DNA from: Stutzerimonas nitrititolerans
GTDB taxonomy: Bacteria > Pseudomonadota > Gammaproteobacteria > Pseudomonadales > Pseudomonadaceae
NCBI RefSeq assembly: GCF_003696285.1
Contig: NZ_RFFL01000004.1
Location: forward strand, 248,001 to 312,000
Length of the DNA stretch: 64,000 bases
Reading direction: 5' to 3'
Position numbers and translations under genes: made by a program. The notes under the pieces were generated by a model. It worked only from the letters and a program-made list of their open reading frames with translations. It searched no databases and was not told the DNA's origin. Numbering within the stretch: position 1 is the first letter of the stretch; each line of letters starts with the position of its first letter. Below are positions 1-11,601 of this stretch, one piece after another.

Positions 1-3000
1 GCAAGTTACCAAGCGCCAATCGTCTTCGACGCTTCAGGTAACGAGAATCAGCTTTCCACCAGTTTCACCTCAGCACTGGTCAACGGTTATAACATCTCTC
101 GCGGCAACTTGAACCTCTCAGACGACTATAAGGTGTCATGGACCTATGTACTGGAAGAAGGCTTACCTACCAGTTATGGTTACAGCAGTACCAGCAATCG
201 GCTAGCTGAGAACCCTTCCAGCGATTTTTCTTGCTACGTCACCAACTTGAATAATCGACAGGAAAAAACCTGCGATACCGACTCAGGGAAAGTCATAACT
301 ATCCGCCGTAATAACTCTGGCTCAGGCTGTACTGCCAGTGCCGATGGCTGGGCTAGCGGAGATTGTTCGTACAACAATAGTACCGGTCGCTATACGGGTA
401 GCTGGGCACGCAAAGGTGTACCGGGGTACTATTACATTTACGACGCAACCAATTCTGCAAACTGTACGCCCGACAACGAAAGTTGTTATAGGCTCAAATT
501 CGTTGAAAATGACGAGCAGCAGAACTTCGCCAACTGGTATTCCTTCTATCGCAACCGTGGCCTTGCCACCATTTCCGCGGCCGCCCTGGCCTTCTATGAC
601 CTCTCTCCCGCCGTACGGATCAGTTGGCAGGGGCTGGGGCGCTGCACCAGCTTCAATGGAAATGACAGCAACTGTCGGAACAATGCCTTCAAGGCCTACT
701 CTCCTGAGCACAAAGGACAACTTTATACTTGGCTGCAAAATATCAACTTCAACCAGAGCACGTACTTGCCGGCGGCCATGAAGCGGGCAGGCGAATTCTT
801 CAAGACCTCCACGCCTTGGCAGAAGAACCCCAACGGTACTGGCAACACGACGCAAAATACCTACGCTTGTCGTGCCAGCTACCACATCATGATGACCGAC
901 GGCCTGTGGAACGAATCGGTCAGCGCACCCAGCAGTTTCCGCCACGATGCCGCCAATTTCACCCTGCCAGATGGGCGCGCCTATGGTCAAAGAGCCCCTT
1001 ATTATGACAGCCAGAACAATACATTGGCTGACCTTGCCATGCATTATTGGGCAACAGACCTGAATCCAGACTTAGATAATGAGTTGCCAGCCTACATTCC
1101 CTTCAAGAGCGGCGACACCTCCACCGATTATTGGGATCCGCGCAATGACCCTGCCACTTGGCAGCATATGACAAATTTCATGATGGGCCTGGGTTTAACC
1201 GAAGCCATGGATCGCCCGGATATCCTTTGGGAGGGCGGGACCCACAAGGGTGCCGGCTACGATGCGCTATTGGCCGGCAATGCAAACTGGCCACCGGCTA
1301 GCGCTTCTAGCGGCAATAATAATGTCTATGACCTGTGGCATGCTGCAATAAACTCTCGCGGCGAATTCTTCAGCGTCGACAGTCCGGAAACCATGGTCCA
1401 AGCATTCGACGATATTCTTTCGCGTATTGCCGACCGCAAGTCCACCGCAGCTCGCCCCGCTATCAACTCCGGTCAGATCAGCACTGACGAGAACGACAAC
1501 GGTACGGTCAAGACCGTTTCCTACCAGACCTCCTATGCCAGCGACGATAATTGGTCAGGCGATGTCAAACGCTTCGAGAAAGCCTGGAACTCTCAAAGCA
1601 ACGCGTTTGAAACTACCGAAATATGGAGTGCCAAAGACAAGATGCCAGGCTGGCAAAACCGCAAGATCATGATTGCCGGTAATGGCAATAGCGGGCTGAT
1701 GGAATTCAACTGGGACAATGCCGGCTCCGCTGACACTACCGGCACTCTGGCGAACTTGCTCAGCCGCGATCCTGAAAATGCAAACGTAGTCGACAACTTA
1801 GGCAAACAGCGTCTGGAATATCTTCAAGGCGATCGCAGCGGTGAAGGCAGTATCTTCCGCCAGCGCAGCGGCGTGCTAGGTGACTTCTACGGTTCTAGCC
1901 CGGCCGTAGTGTCCGGGCCGCGCTATCTGATCAATTTCACCAACAGGCTCGAAGGCAACGCTGCCTATACGACCTTTGCAGAGGAAGTTGCCGGACGCAC
2001 CCCGCGCCTCTATGTTGGGGGCAACGATGGCATGCTGCATGGCTTCAACGCTCAAACCGGGGTCGAGGAGTTCGCTTTCATTCCAACTGCGGTGTTCCCC
2101 AAGCTGAACAAGCTGACCGGCGCGAATTACAGTCATGAGTTCTATGTCGATGGCAGCCCCGTCGTGGCCGATGTATACGACGGTGAAGAATGGCGCACTA
2201 TTCTGGTCGGCACCCTGAAAGCAGGCGGCAAGTCGATATTCGCCTTGGATATCACCCACCCTGGCGAAGAGGAATTGCTCTGGGAGTTCGATGACAGCAA
2301 ACTACCCGATGATGCTGAGGTGAAGATGGGTTACAGCTTCTCTCAGCCGACCATTGCCCGCCTGCATACCGGAACATGGACCGTAGTGTTCGGGAATGGC
2401 TACGAAAGCACCAACAATACCAATGGCAAGGCCGCGCTTTACATTGTCGATGCGATGGAAGGCACGCTGCTCAAGAACCTGGAAGTGGAAGGTGTGGATG
2501 GTATCCCCAATGGCCTGTCGACACCCAAGCTTGCCGACTACAATGCCGACGGCGTAGCGGACTATGCCTACGCGGGAGATCTGCAAGGCAACGTCTGGCG
2601 TTTCGACTTGCTGCGTAACGGCCGTAGCGACAGCGCGCCCTTCACCACCGAAGACGATAGCGAAAACGTCGTCTCGGATTTCGAGGTGGCCTATGGCGGT
2701 CAGCCGCTGTTCAGTGCGGTGGCAGACAACGGCAGCACTCGCCAGCCCATCACCTCCGCGCCCAGCCTCGTACTTCACCCAAGCGGATTCGGTTATCTAG
2801 TCGTTTTCGGTACAGGAAAGTTCTTCGAAACTGGCGACAAGGAAGGCGACAAGAGCATCGCACAAACCGTCTATGGCATCTGGGACAAGCAAACCTTGGG
2901 CGAGGAGGCCAGCAATCCCAATATCAGCCGCAGCAGCTTGCAAGAACAAGAAATCGTGACCCAGACTACCGTCGAGGCCGACGGCTCGAGCCGCCAAGGC

Positions 3001-3435
3001 TTGGTCCTTAGCAACAACAATGTAAGCTGGCAGGCAAGCGACAACCAGCCCGCACAGAATGGCTGGTATTTGAACCTACGTCAGAGCGATGGTGAAATGG
3101 TCGTGGAGAATATGTCGCAACTGGGCCGCACCGTATTCTTCCAGTCGCTGATCCCTAACGATGACCCCTGCGGCGATGGTGCCACCAACTGGACCTACGC
3201 CATCAATCCCTTCACTGGTGGTAGAACGCTCCACAACGCATTCGACTACAAACCCACCACAGATGTCGGCACCACCAACATTTCGGCCGTCCGCCAGGAC
3301 GGTGAAGGGGGCGGCACTCTTTCGCAGGACTCCGACGGAACGTACCAATACTGCACGGGCCAAGAATGCGTGAACATCTACCCAGACCCCGCCAGTCTGG
3401 GCCGCCAGAGCTGGCGCCGAGTCGAAGGGGAATAA
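1..3435 (+). CDS. pilY1: PilY1, type IV pilus tip/biogenesis protein (5' end missing)
   Basis: The reading frame is open from base 1, so the gene starts before the window; 1144 residues are visible. PilY1 is a large secreted or surface protein that works with minor pilins to prime and cap type IV pili and is linked to adhesion and surface sensing (family knowledge). Seen here: a von Willebrand A-like strand (MMTDGLWN) near visible residue 300, then a C-terminal beta-propeller region of the Neisseria PilC/PilY1 type beginning near residue 625 ([24 protein letters not shown]). An EF-hand-like calcium loop DYNADGVAD is at bases 2536-2562, matching the calcium site known to control pilus retraction in P. 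aeruginosa. pilE follows after 34 bases. Codons are more AT-rich than in the housekeeping genes downstream, which suggests a variable, exchanged locus. Confidence 0.93.
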   Translation, partial: ASYQAPIVFDASGNENQLSTSFTSALVNGYNISRGNLNLSDDYKVSWTYVLEEGLPTSYGYSSTSNRLAENPSSDFSCYVTNLNNRQEKTCDTDSGKVITIRRNNSGSGCTASADGWASGDCSYNNSTGRYTGSWARKGVPGYYYIYDATNSANCTPDNESCYRLKFVENDEQQNFANWYSFYRNRGLATISAAALAFYDLSPAVRISWQGLGRCTSFNGNDSNCRNNAFKAYSPEHKGQLYTWLQNINFNQSTYLPAAMKRAGEFFKTSTPWQKNPNGTGNTTQNTYACRASYHIMMTDGLWNESVSAPSSFRHDAANFTLPDGRAYGQRAPYYDSQNNTLADLAMHYWATDLNPDLDNELPAYIPFKSGDTSTDYWDPRNDPATWQHMTNFMMGLGLTEAMDRPDILWEGGTHKGAGYDALLAGNANWPPASASSGNNNVYDLWHAAINSRGEFFSVDSPETMVQAFDDILSRIADRKSTAARPAINSGQISTDENDNGTVKTVSYQTSYASDDNWSGDVKRFEKAWNSQSNAFETTEIWSAKDKMPGWQNRKIMIAGNGNSGLMEFNWDNAGSADTTGTLANLLSRDPENANVVDNLGKQRLEYLQGDRSGEGSIFRQRSGVLGDFYGSSPAVVSGPRYLINFTNRLEGNAAYTTFAEEVAGRTPRLYVGGNDGMLHGFNAQTGVEEFAFIPTAVFPKLNKLTGANYSHEFYVDGSPVVADVYDGEEWRTILVGTLKAGGKSIFALDITHPGEEELLWEFDDSKLPDDAEVKMGYSFSQPTIARLHTGTWTVVFGNGYESTNNTNGKAALYIVDAMEGTLLKNLEVEGVDGIPNGLSTPKLADYNADGVADYAYAGDLQGNVWRFDLLRNGRSDSAPFTTEDDSENVVSDFEVAYGGQPLFSAVADNGSTRQPITSAPSLVLHPSGFGYLVVFGTGKFFETGDKEGDKSIAQTVYGIWDKQTLGEEASNPNISRSSLQEQEIVTQTTVEADGSSRQGLVLSNNNVSWQASDNQPAQNGWYLNLRQSDGEMVVENMSQLGRTVFFQSLIPNDDPCGDGATNWTYAINPFTGGRTLHNAFDYKPTTDVGTTNISAVRQDGEGGGTLSQDSDGTYQYCTGQECVNIYPDPASLGRQSWRRVEGE

Positions 3436-3469
3436 CGAGATGAAACCAGTAGTATCAGCGGAGCAATCC

Positions 3470-3886
3470 ATGAAACACGTCCAGAACGGTTTCACCCTGA
3501 TCGAACTCATGATAGTGGTTGCCATCATCGGCATACTGGCGGCCATTGCCTACCCGAGCTATGACGAATACGTCAAGCGTGGCAACCGCACCGAAGGCCA
3601 ATCCCTGTTGAATGATGCATCCGCACGGCAGGAGCGTTACTTCTCGCAGAACAACGTCTACATTACCTCTAACGCCGATATTGCCAAACTTGGCTTGAGA
3701 AGTGGCAATACGTCGGAAACCGGCAAGTACACCTTGGGCGTCAGCCAAGAAAACAATGATGGCGGTTATACACTCACCGCCACGCAGAACTTTGGCGATA
3801 CCAAGTGTGGCAACCTCATCCTCAATGCATTGGGCACAAAGGATCGCAGTGGTAGCGGAAAATCCGTTAATGATTGCTGGAAGTAA
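3470..3886 (+). CDS. pilE: PilE, type IV minor pilin
   Basis: The 138-residue protein has a class III prepilin leader: MKHVQNG followed by [20 protein letters not shown], with the cleavage-site Gly and the Glu at mature position 5 required by the PilD peptidase. The rest is a short pilin head with a C-terminal Cys pair (TKCG and NDCW) that could form the D-loop disulfide. An earlier in-frame ATG at 3440 would give a 17-residue leader; 3470 is preferred because it has GGAG seven bases upstream and the normal leader length. PilE is incorporated at the pilus tip with FimU, PilV, PilW, PilX and PilY1. No pilY2 lies between pilY1 and pilE, unlike P. aeruginosa. Confidence 0.92.
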   Translation: MKHVQNGFTLIELMIVVAIIGILAAIAYPSYDEYVKRGNRTEGQSLLNDASARQERYFSQNNVYITSNADIAKLGLRSGNTSETGKYTLGVSQENNDGGYTLTATQNFGDTKCGNLILNALGTKDRSGSGKSVNDCWK

Positions 3887-3927
3887 ACTGGTGTAGCCGC
3901 TAGTTCTAGAGAGTAAACACCGGCTTT

Positions 3928-3957
3928 AAGAAGCCCGATCCACAGATCGGGCTTCTT
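3928..3957. terminator. Bidirectional terminator between pilE and ispH
   Basis: A perfect 13-bp stem, AAGAAGCCCGATC pairing with GATCGGGCTTCTT, encloses a CACA loop. It lies between two convergent genes and its A/T-rich outer ends suit termination in both directions. Confidence 0.85.
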
Positions 3958-3958
3958 A

Positions 3959-4903
3959 TTACAACGCTTTAACCCGCAACTCCTTCGGCATCGAAAACGT
4001 CACGTTCTCCGGCCGCCCTTCCAGTTCATCCATTCCTTTGGCGCCCCACTCGCGCAACTGATCGATCACTCCACGCACCAGCACTTCAGGGGCCGAGGCG
4101 CCGGCGGTGATGCCGATGCGAGAGTCTTCGGCGAACCACTCGCGCTTGAGGTCTTCGGCGCCGTCGATCAAGTAGGCGGGGGTGTCCATGCGCTCGGCCA
4201 GTTCACGCAGGCGGTTGGAGTTGGAGCTGTTGGGGCTGCCGACCACCAGCACCACGTCGCACTCGCCGGCCAGTTGCTTGACCGCGTCCTGGCGGTTCTG
4301 GGTGGCGTAGCAGATGTCGTCCTTGCGCGGACCGCCAATGCTGGGGAAGCGCGTGCGCAGGGCGTCGATCACGCGGCTGGTGTCGTCCATGGACAGCGTG
4401 GTCTGAGTCACGAAGGCCAGCGACTCGGGATTGCGCACCTGCAATTGGGCGACGTCATCCTCGTCCTCGACCAGGTAGATCGAGCCGCCATTGGCGGTGT
4501 CGTACTGCCCCATGGTGCCTTCGACTTCCGGGTGGCCATGATGGCCGATCAGGATGCACTCGCGGCCTTCGCGGCTGTACTTGGTGACTTCCAGATGAAC
4601 CTTGGTCACCAGAGGACAGGTCGCGTCGAACACCTTCAGGCCGCGTTTGTCCGCTTCCATCCGTACTGCCTGGGACACACCGTGGGCGCTGAAGATAACG
4701 ATGAAGCCATCCGGCACCTGGTCCAGCTCATCGACGAAGATCGCGCCGCGCTCGCGCAGGTCTTCCACCACGAACTTGTTGTGCACCACTTCGTGACGCA
4801 CATAGATCGGCGGACCGAAGACTTCCAGGGCGCGGTTGACGATCTCGATGGCACGATCGACGCCGGCACAGAAGCCCCGGGGGTTGGCGAGTTTGATTTG
4901 CAT
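3959..4903 (-). CDS. ispH: 4-hydroxy-3-methylbut-2-enyl diphosphate reductase
   Basis: IspH (LytB) catalyses the last step of the MEP isoprenoid pathway, reducing HMBPP to IPP and DMAPP with a [4Fe-4S] cluster in the cytosol. The 314 residues match the family length. The three cluster cysteines sit in [13 protein letters not shown] (near residue 12), [11 protein letters not shown] (near 96) and DDICYATQN (near 197). The catalytic Glu is in [10 protein letters not shown]. It is last in the minus-strand series ileS-lspA-fkpB-ispH, the order also seen in E. coli. A 116-base gap containing a dispersed repeat separates it from fkpB. Confidence 0.97.
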   Translation of the reverse strand: MQIKLANPRGFCAGVDRAIEIVNRALEVFGPPIYVRHEVVHNKFVVEDLRERGAIFVDELDQVPDGFIVIFSAHGVSQAVRMEADKRGLKVFDATCPLVTKVHLEVTKYSREGRECILIGHHGHPEVEGTMGQYDTANGGSIYLVEDEDDVAQLQVRNPESLAFVTQTTLSMDDTSRVIDALRTRFPSIGGPRKDDICYATQNRQDAVKQLAGECDVVLVVGSPNSSNSNRLRELAERMDTPAYLIDGAEDLKREWFAEDSRIGITAGASAPEVLVRGVIDQLREWGAKGMDELEGRPENVTFSMPKELRVKAL

Positions 4904-4946
4904 GGCGTGTCTCTCGATGCGCGTGGCACGCGGGTTGGATGACAGT

Positions 4947-5018
4947 TAGGGTGGAGGCGCTTCTTACCTCAACCATGGCGGCCTGCGGTGGATCGGTGAA
5001 GCGTGATCCACCCCTACG
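4947..5018. repeat. GTGGA-type dispersed palindrome, copy 1 (diverged)
   Basis: Begins TAGGGTGGA and ends TCCACCCCTACG; an inner stem GTGGATC/GATCCAC spans 4988-5011 around GGTGAAGC. It matches the ends and core of the copies at 17470, 41624 and 63361, but is longer and less regular. It lies between fkpB and ispH. Confidence 0.6.
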
Positions 5019-5019
5019 A

Positions 5020-5457
5020 TCAGAGCGCTTTGACGTCGATGATCTCGACTTCGAAGGCCAGGAGCTTGCCTGCCAGCGGATGATTGAAGTCCACGGTGAC
5101 CTGTCGGTCGTTGAAGGCCTTGACCACACCCGGCAGCTCGGTCTTGGCGGCATCGTTGAAGATCACCAGCAGGCCTTCGGATAGCTCCATGCCTTCGAAC
5201 TGACTACGCGGCATAACCTGTACGTTCTGTGGGTTGGGCTGGCCGAAGCCCTGCTCCGGTGCGACCTGCAGGGTGCGCTTGTCGCCCGCCTTGAGCCCGT
5301 ACAGCTGCTGCTCGAAACCCGGCAGCAGATTGCCGTCGCCGACCTTGAAGGTCGCCGGCTTCTTGTCGAAGGTGCTGTCGACCACATCGCCGTTTTCCAG
5401 GCTAAGCGCGAAATGCAGGGTGACTTCCTTGTCCGGCCCAATGCGCTGTTCAGTCAT
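5020..5457 (-). CDS. fkpB: FKBP-type peptidyl-prolyl isomerase (FkpB/SlpA-like)
   Basis: The 145-residue protein begins [20 protein letters not shown] and carries the FKBP core (NGDVVDSTF, FKVGDGNLLPGFE) with an insert-in-flap section of the SlyD/SlpA kind (PEQGFGQPNPQNVQVMPRSQF, then DFNHPLAGKLLAFEVEI). Such proteins are cytosolic prolyl isomerases with chaperone activity. The frame stays open further upstream, but ATG 5457 has a GGAGA Shine-Dalgarno and overlaps the lspA stop by four bases (ATGA), so translation is probably coupled. The C-terminal His-rich metal tail of true SlyD is absent. Confidence 0.93.
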   Translation of the reverse strand: MTEQRIGPDKEVTLHFALSLENGDVVDSTFDKKPATFKVGDGNLLPGFEQQLYGLKAGDKRTLQVAPEQGFGQPNPQNVQVMPRSQFEGMELSEGLLVIFNDAAKTELPGVVKAFNDRQVTVDFNHPLAGKLLAFEVEIIDVKAL

Positions 5458-5978
5458 GCGGATTCTCCGGTTTTGTCGCTCTTGAACATGTCCAGCGCCA
5501 GCATCACGGCGCCGACGGTGATGGCGCTGTCGGCGATGTTGAACGCCGGGAAATACCAGCGGTTCTGCCAATGCACCAGGATGAAGTCGACCACGTGGCC
5601 CAGCACCATGCGGTCGTAGAGATTGCCCAGCGCACCGCCCAGCACCAGGGCCAGCGCCACGGCCAGCCAGGTTTCGCTGGCCTTCAGGCGCTTCATCCAG
5701 ATCACCAGCACGACGCTGACGGCAATGGCGATGGCAGCGAAGAACCAGCGCTGCCAGCCGTCGTGGTCGGCCAGGAAGCTGAAGGCGGCACCGGTGTTGT
5801 AGGCCAGCGTCCAGGCGAAGTAGTCGGGAATGACCTCCACCTTCTGGTACAGGCTGAAATTGGCCTCGAACCAGTGCTTGGTCGCCTGATCGATGGCGAT
5901 CACCAGCACACTGACCCAGAGCCAGGCGAGCTTGCCGAAGCGGGTGCTCATCGAATGGCTCTGCGCACTGTCACGCAT
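5454..5978 (-). CDS. lspA: Lipoprotein signal peptidase (signal peptidase II)
   Basis: LspA is an inner-membrane aspartyl protease that removes signal peptides from prolipoproteins after lipid attachment. Four hydrophobic segments are visible. The catalytic aspartates lie in [11 protein letters not shown] and in [16 protein letters not shown]; the conserved NTGAAFSFL is present. Start 5978 gives 174 residues, has GAGG nine bases upstream and overlaps the ileS stop by eight bases. The alternative ATG at 5951 ([12 protein letters not shown]) is nearer the usual N-terminus but has a weak ribosome site. It ends in a 4-base overlap with fkpB. Confidence 0.95.
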   Translation of the reverse strand: MRDSAQSHSMSTRFGKLAWLWVSVLVIAIDQATKHWFEANFSLYQKVEVIPDYFAWTLAYNTGAAFSFLADHDGWQRWFFAAIAIAVSVVLVIWMKRLKASETWLAVALALVLGGALGNLYDRMVLGHVVDFILVHWQNRWYFPAFNIADSAITVGAVMLALDMFKSDKTGESA

Positions 5979-8802
5979 GGTGACGCACCTCGCCCGCGCC
6001 TTCGATGTTTTCCACACAGCGGCCGCAGATTTCCGGATGTGCGGCGTGGCTGCCGACGTCCGGCAGATGGTGCCAGCAACGGCCGCACTTGGCATGCCCA
6101 GTCTTCTTCACCAGCAGTTTCAGGCCGGCCAGCTCGCTTTCCACCGCTTCGGCAGGCGCCTGGGCCAGCGGTGCGACTTCGACCGCGGAGGTGATCAGCA
6201 CGAAGCGCAGCTCATCGCCCAGCTTGGCCAGATCGGCTACCAGCGCCTCCTCGGCAAACAGCGTGACTTCGGCCTGCAGGTTGCCGCCGATGGTCTTCGC
6301 CGCACGCTGGTTTTCCAGCTCCTTGTTGACCGCAGCCTTGACCGCCATGACCTTGTCCCAGAAAGCACGATCCAGCGCGGCGTCCTGCGGCAGCTCGGCA
6401 AGCCCCTCGTACCAGGTGTTGAGCATCACCGACTCGTTGCGCTCGCCCGGCAGGTACTGCCAGATTTCCTCGGCGGTGAACGCCAGGATCGGCGCGATCC
6501 AGCGCACCAGCGCCTCGGCGATGTGGTACAGCGCGGTCTGGCAGGAGCGACGCGGCAGGCTGTCGGCACCGGTGGTGTACTGGCGATCCTTGATGATGTC
6601 GAGGTAGAAACCGCCCAGCTCCTGCACGCAGAAGTTGTGTACTTTGGAATAGACGTTCCAGAAACGGTACTGCTCGTAGGCTTCCTCGATTTCGCGCTGC
6701 AGCAGCAGGGCACGATCGATGGCCCAGCGGTCCAGGGCAATCAGCTGGTCGTTCGGCACCAAGTGCTGCGCCGGATCGAAGCCATCGAGGTTGGAAAGCA
6801 GGAAACGCGCGGTATTGCGGATACGCCGGTAGGCGTCGGCGCTGCGCTGCAGGATCTGCTTGGAGACGGCCATCTCACCGGAATAGTCGGTCGCCGAGAC
6901 CCACAGACGCAGGATGTCGGCGCCCATGCTGTCAGTGATTTCCTGCGGCGCGATGACGTTGCCGAGGGACTTGGACATCTTGCGGCCGTTCTCGTCCACG
7001 GTGAAACCGTGGGTCAGCAGGCCCTTATAGGGCGCGTGGCCGTCGATGGCCGCACCGGTCAGCAGCGAGGAGTGGAACCAGCCGCGATGCTGGTCGGAGC
7101 CTTCCAGGTAGAGGTCGGCACGCGGACCTTGGTCGTGCCCCATAGGGTGCGAGCCACGCATCACGTGCCAGTGGGTGGTGCCGGAATCGAACCAGACGTC
7201 CAGGGTGTCGTTGATCTTCTCGTACTGCGCGGCTTCGTCACCCAGCAGCTCGGCGGCATCCAGCTTGAACCAGGCTTCGATGCCCTGCTGCTCGACGCGC
7301 TGGGCGACCTCTTCCATCAGTTCGACAGTGCGTGGATGCAGCTCGCCGCTTTCCTTGTGCAGGAAGAACGGAATCGGCACGCCCCAGTTGCGCTGGCGCG
7401 AGATGCACCAGTCCGGGCGGCCGGCGATCATGCCGTGCAGGCGCGCCTGGCCCCAGGCCGGGACGAACTGGGTCTGCTCGATGGCGTCCAGCGCGCGGCG
7501 GCGCAGCGAGCTGCCGTCATGGGCGACCTTGTCCATGCCGACGAACCACTGCGCGGTGGCGCGGTAGATCAGCGGCGTCTTGTGCCGCCAGCAGTGCATG
7601 TAGCTGTGCTGGATGGCTTCGTGCTTGAGCAGCGCGCCGACTTCGCGCAGTTTCTCGACGATGGCCGGGTTGGCCTTCCAGATGAACTGGCCGCCGAAGA
7701 ACGGCAGGTCCGGCACATAGACGCCGTGGCTCTGCACCGGGCTGAGAATGTCGTCGTTCTCCATGCCGTAGTGCTTGCAGGTGCGGAAGTCGTCCTCACC
7801 ATAGGCCGGCGAGGAGTGGACGATGCCGGTGCCGGCGCCAGTTTCCACGTACTCGGCCAGGTACACCGGCGAGAAGCGTTCGTAAAATGGGTGGCGGAAG
7901 CGGATCAGCTCCAGCGCCTTGCCTTCGCAACGGGCGATGATCTGGCCTTCGAGGCCGTAGCGTTGCAGGCTGGACTCGACCAGCTCCTCGGCCAGCACCA
8001 GCAGCCGATCGCCGGTGTCGACCAGCGCGTAGATGAAATCGGGGTGGACGTTGAGCGCCTGGTTGGCCGGGATGGTCCAGGGCGTGGTGGTCCAGATGAC
8101 GATGCTGGTCGGCTTGGACAGGTTGGCGACACCGAAGGCGGTCGCGAGCTTGTCGGCATCTTCGACCGCGAAGGCCACGTCGATGGCATCGGATTTCTTG
8201 TCCTGGTATTCGACTTCCGCTTCGGCCAGGGCCGAACCACAGTCGAAGCACCAGTTCACTGGCTTCAGGCCCTTGAAGACGAAGCCGCCCTCGACCATCT
8301 TCGCCAGGGCGCGGATCTCGCCGGCTTCGTTGGCGAAATCCATGGTCTTGTAGGGGTTGTCCCAGTCGCCGAGCACGCCGAGGCGGATGAAGTCGGCCTT
8401 CTGCCCTTCGATCTGCTCGGCGGCATAAGCGCGGCAGCGTTCGCGGGTCAGGTCCGCCGGCTGGTTCTTGCCGAAGGTGGTCTCGACCTTGTGCTCGATG
8501 GGCAGGCCGTGGCAGTCCCAGCCCGGCACATAGGGCGCATCGAAGCCGGCCAGGGTTCGCGAACGGACGATCATGTCCTTGATCACCTTGTTCACCGCGT
8601 GGCCGATGTGGATGTTGCCGTTGGCGTACGGCGGGCCGTCGTGCAGGACGAATTTCGGGCGACCTTCGCCGATCTGCCGCAGCTTCCGGTACAGGTCAAT
8701 GCTGTTCCAGCGCTGCAGAATCTCCGGCTCGCGCTGTGGCAGACCGGCCTTCATCGGAAATGCCGTGGACGGCAGATTGAGGGTCGCTTTGTAATCGGTC
8801 AT
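5971..8802 (-). CDS. ileS: Isoleucyl-tRNA synthetase
   Basis: The 943-residue class I synthetase charges tRNA-Ile in the cytosol. HIGH is at residues 65-68 ([11 protein letters not shown]) and KMSKS near residue 607 ([11 protein letters not shown]). The editing (CP1) domain lies between, and a C-terminal zinc module has Cys pairs CGRCWHH and CGRC. The start [22 protein letters not shown] is the family N-terminus; a longer frame upstream would run into ribF. AGGA precedes ATG 8802, and the ribF stop lies one base away, so the genes are tightly linked. Confidence 0.98.
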   Translation of the reverse strand: MTDYKATLNLPSTAFPMKAGLPQREPEILQRWNSIDLYRKLRQIGEGRPKFVLHDGPPYANGNIHIGHAVNKVIKDMIVRSRTLAGFDAPYVPGWDCHGLPIEHKVETTFGKNQPADLTRERCRAYAAEQIEGQKADFIRLGVLGDWDNPYKTMDFANEAGEIRALAKMVEGGFVFKGLKPVNWCFDCGSALAEAEVEYQDKKSDAIDVAFAVEDADKLATAFGVANLSKPTSIVIWTTTPWTIPANQALNVHPDFIYALVDTGDRLLVLAEELVESSLQRYGLEGQIIARCEGKALELIRFRHPFYERFSPVYLAEYVETGAGTGIVHSSPAYGEDDFRTCKHYGMENDDILSPVQSHGVYVPDLPFFGGQFIWKANPAIVEKLREVGALLKHEAIQHSYMHCWRHKTPLIYRATAQWFVGMDKVAHDGSSLRRRALDAIEQTQFVPAWGQARLHGMIAGRPDWCISRQRNWGVPIPFFLHKESGELHPRTVELMEEVAQRVEQQGIEAWFKLDAAELLGDEAAQYEKINDTLDVWFDSGTTHWHVMRGSHPMGHDQGPRADLYLEGSDQHRGWFHSSLLTGAAIDGHAPYKGLLTHGFTVDENGRKMSKSLGNVIAPQEITDSMGADILRLWVSATDYSGEMAVSKQILQRSADAYRRIRNTARFLLSNLDGFDPAQHLVPNDQLIALDRWAIDRALLLQREIEEAYEQYRFWNVYSKVHNFCVQELGGFYLDIIKDRQYTTGADSLPRRSCQTALYHIAEALVRWIAPILAFTAEEIWQYLPGERNESVMLNTWYEGLAELPQDAALDRAFWDKVMAVKAAVNKELENQRAAKTIGGNLQAEVTLFAEEALVADLAKLGDELRFVLITSAVEVAPLAQAPAEAVESELAGLKLLVKKTGHAKCGRCWHHLPDVGSHAAHPEICGRCVENIEGAGEVRHHA

Positions 8803-8803
8803 T

Positions 8804-9754
8804 TCAGTCCTGACTCGTGGTGAAGGGTGAAGCCCGCCAGTAGTCGCGGGCGGCGGCGATGTCGGCATCGATCGCCGTCTTGAGTGCCTCGAGCGAGGCG
8901 AAACGCTGCTCGTCGCGCAGCTTGCTGTGAAAGGTCACGCGCAGCAGGCGACCGTAGAGGTCACCCTGATAAGCCAACAGGTGCACCTCCAGGTGCGGCT
9001 TGCCATCGCTTTCGACCGTCGGGCGCATGCCGATGTTGGCGACGCCGGCCTGAACCTGGCCATCGACCTCGGTGCTCACTATATATACCCCGCTGAGCGG
9101 TGTACTCCGACGCTTGAGCTGGATATTGGCGGTGGGCGCGCCCAGTTGCCGGCCAAGCTTCTGCCCGTGCATGACGCGGCCGGTGATGCTGAACGGCCGG
9201 CCCAGCAGCTTCTCAGCCAGCGCCAGTTGGCCCTCGGCGAGCACCTGCCGCAGCCGGGAGCTGCTCACCCGCTCGCCGTCGATCTCGATGGTGGTTGCCG
9301 CCTCGACGGTGAAGCCCTCCACGGCCCCCATCTTCAGCAGAAAATCGAAATCGCCGGCACGGTCACAACCGAAGCGGAAATCGTCACCGACCTCCAGATG
9401 CCGTACGCCAAGCCCCTCTACCAGCGTCGCATGGACGAACTCGGCAGCACTCAGCTCGCGCAGGCGTCGATTGAACGCGAGGCACAGCACCAGGTCCACG
9501 CCCTGCTCTCTCAGCAAGCGCAGTTTTTCCCGCAGGCGGGTAAGCCGAGCCGGAGCCTTGTCCGGCGAGAAGAACTCACGGGGTTGCGGCTCGAAGATCA
9601 CCACGCAACTGGGCAGCCCCAGTTCGGCCGCGCGCTCGCGCAGGCGCGCCAGGATGGCCTGATGCCCCCGGTGCACTCCGTCGAAGTTGCCGATGGTGGC
9701 GACGCACCCCCGATGCCGGGGCCGCAGGTTGTGAAGACCTCGAACCAGCTGCAT
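8804..9754 (-). CDS. ribF: Bifunctional riboflavin kinase/FAD synthetase
   Basis: RibF converts riboflavin to FMN and then FAD. The 316-residue protein has an N-terminal nucleotidyltransferase domain ([17 protein letters not shown], with the HxGH-like motif) and a C-terminal flavokinase domain ([22 protein letters not shown], with the PTAN motif). The start [14 protein letters not shown] is preferred to longer in-frame options because it matches the family N-terminus. It precedes ileS with one base between stop and start, and follows murJ by 84 bases, the usual pseudomonad order. Confidence 0.97.
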   Translation of the reverse strand: MQLVRGLHNLRPRHRGCVATIGNFDGVHRGHQAILARLRERAAELGLPSCVVIFEPQPREFFSPDKAPARLTRLREKLRLLREQGVDLVLCLAFNRRLRELSAAEFVHATLVEGLGVRHLEVGDDFRFGCDRAGDFDFLLKMGAVEGFTVEAATTIEIDGERVSSSRLRQVLAEGQLALAEKLLGRPFSITGRVMHGQKLGRQLGAPTANIQLKRRSTPLSGVYIVSTEVDGQVQAGVANIGMRPTVESDGKPHLEVHLLAYQGDLYGRLLRVTFHSKLRDEQRFASLEALKTAIDADIAAARDYWRASPFTTSQD

Positions 9755-9838
9755 ACCGCACTTCTTGCTTGAAAAGTCGTCGATTATACGCACGTACCGC
9801 GCGCGCCGGACAGGTTTGCCGCAGGCGGGCGCGAGCAA

Positions 9839-11386
9839 TCAGTGGCGCAAATGGCGCGGCCGCAAGCCCAGCAGCAGCAGTCCGCCGGCGAAGGCTGCTA
9901 ACCCGCCACACACCAGTAGCGTCAACCGCCACGCTCGTTGCTGCCAGCCCCAAACGAACCATTCCTGCGAAGGCACGTTGAGCCACCAGACCACCGCGAC
10001 CATCGCCGCGCAGCCCCCCGCCACGCGCAAGGCGAACAGCCACCATCCCGGCGCAGGTCGGTACACGCCGATCTTGTAGAGCCCCCAGAACAGCAGGACC
10101 GCATTGAGCATCGACGACAGCGAGGTGGCCAGCGCCAGCCCCACGTGCTTGAGCGGCCAGATCAGAATCAGGTTCATCACCATGTTCGCCACCATGCAGA
10201 TAATGGCGACGCGCACCGGCGTCTTCAGATCCTGCCGCGCGAAGAACCCCGGCGCCAGCACCTTGATCAGCATGAACGCCAGCACGCCCAGCGAGTAGGC
10301 CTGCAAGGCCCTGGCCGACTGCACCACTGCCTCCTCGGTCATGGCCCCGTAATGGAACAGGCTGGCGATCATCGGCTCGGCCAGGATGCCCAGCGCCAGT
10401 GCGGCGGGCACGCCCACCAGCATGACCATCCGCAGCGCCCAGTCCATCGTCGACGAAAACGCCTTGGGGTCATCCCCCGCATGCTGACGCGACAGGCTCG
10501 GCAGGATTACCGTGCCGATGGCGATACCGAACGCCCCGAGCGGCAGCTCGGAAAGCCGGTCGGCGTAGTACAGCCAGGACACGCTGCCGGTTTGCAGGAA
10601 GGACGCCAGCACGGTATCAAGCAGCAGGTTGATCTGGCTGACCGACACCCCGAACAGCGCCGGGACCATCAATAGCATGATGCGCCGCACGCCTTCATCG
10701 CCGAACTTGACCCGCGGGCGCGGCAGCAGCCCCAGTCTCGCGACATACGGCAGCTGGAAAGCCAACTGGGCGAAGCCGGCGATGAACACACCCCAGGCCA
10801 GCGCCATGATCGGCTGGTCGAAATAAGGCGTCAGAAACACCGCCGAGAGAATCATGCAGACATTGAGCAGAACTGGCGTGAAGCCCGGCACCGCGAAACG
10901 TCCGTACGTGTTGAGTACGCCTGAGGTGAAGGCCGTCAGCGAGATCAGCAGCAGATAGGGAAAGGTGATGCGCAGCAGCTCCCCGGCCAGCTGCATCTTG
11001 GCCGGCTCGTCGTGGAAGCCGGGCGCGAACAGCATCACCACATAGGGCGAACCCAGAACGCCCAGCGCGGTGATACCGGTCAGGATCAGGCCGAGCATCC
11101 CGGCGGTCCTGTCCACCAGCAGCTTGACTTCCAGCTGGGTTCTCTTCGCGCGATATTCCGATAACACAGGCACGAACGCCTGGGCGAAGGCACCTTCGGC
11201 GAACAGGCGGCGGAGAAAATTGGGAATCTTGAAGGCGATGAAGAAGGCATCCGCCGCCGCTCCGGAACCGAAGTAGCTGGCCACCACCATATCGCGTACC
11301 ATGCCCAGCACGCGGGACAGGAGCGTCATCACGCTCACCACCGCACTGGAACGCAGCAACCCGCCTTTGCCGGCTGTATCGGACAT
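9839..11386 (-). CDS. murJ: Lipid II flippase MurJ (MviN)
   Basis: The 515-residue integral inner-membrane protein of the MOP superfamily flips lipid II to the periplasm for peptidoglycan synthesis. The N-terminus, LLRSSAVVSVMTLLSRVLGMVRDMVVA, holds the conserved Arg residues of the central cavity, and about 14 hydrophobic segments follow. GAFAQAFVPVLSEYR is typical of the family. Start ATG 11386 (MSDTAGKGGLL) is used; the open frame upstream lies in the promoter region shared with the divergent rpsT. ribF follows, and co-transcription to ispH is likely. Confidence 0.96.
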   Translation of the reverse strand: MSDTAGKGGLLRSSAVVSVMTLLSRVLGMVRDMVVASYFGSGAAADAFFIAFKIPNFLRRLFAEGAFAQAFVPVLSEYRAKRTQLEVKLLVDRTAGMLGLILTGITALGVLGSPYVVMLFAPGFHDEPAKMQLAGELLRITFPYLLLISLTAFTSGVLNTYGRFAVPGFTPVLLNVCMILSAVFLTPYFDQPIMALAWGVFIAGFAQLAFQLPYVARLGLLPRPRVKFGDEGVRRIMLLMVPALFGVSVSQINLLLDTVLASFLQTGSVSWLYYADRLSELPLGAFGIAIGTVILPSLSRQHAGDDPKAFSSTMDWALRMVMLVGVPAALALGILAEPMIASLFHYGAMTEEAVVQSARALQAYSLGVLAFMLIKVLAPGFFARQDLKTPVRVAIICMVANMVMNLILIWPLKHVGLALATSLSSMLNAVLLFWGLYKIGVYRPAPGWWLFALRVAGGCAAMVAVVWWLNVPSQEWFVWGWQQRAWRLTLLVCGGLAAFAGGLLLLGLRPRHLRH

Positions 11387-11601
11387 TTGTCTTCCCAGGG
11401 TCTGTTGATACTCGCAGTCGTTCCAGCCAGAGCCGAATCGGTAGCCAGCTACGACAGTGGACGAGGCCGCGAGTTTAGCGGCAGCCCATCCGTCCGACCA
11501 GCATGACGGCCATTCAAACAGACTTGACAAGCATCCGCCGCATCGGCATGATTCGCGGCCTTATTTGCTTTGTAATCCCACGTTTTTCGAGGAGTTCGAC
11601 G

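Noticed and set aside
5893..8823. Very long plus-strand open frame (976 codons) opposite ileS
   Set aside because: ileS on the minus strand has full catalytic motifs; the plus frame is the GC-rich antisense shadow, low in complexity and with no known fold.
11395..11410. Single AGGGTCTGTTG-like end upstream of murJ
   Set aside because: Only one arm is present and the matching inverse is not found nearby, so it is not called an element.
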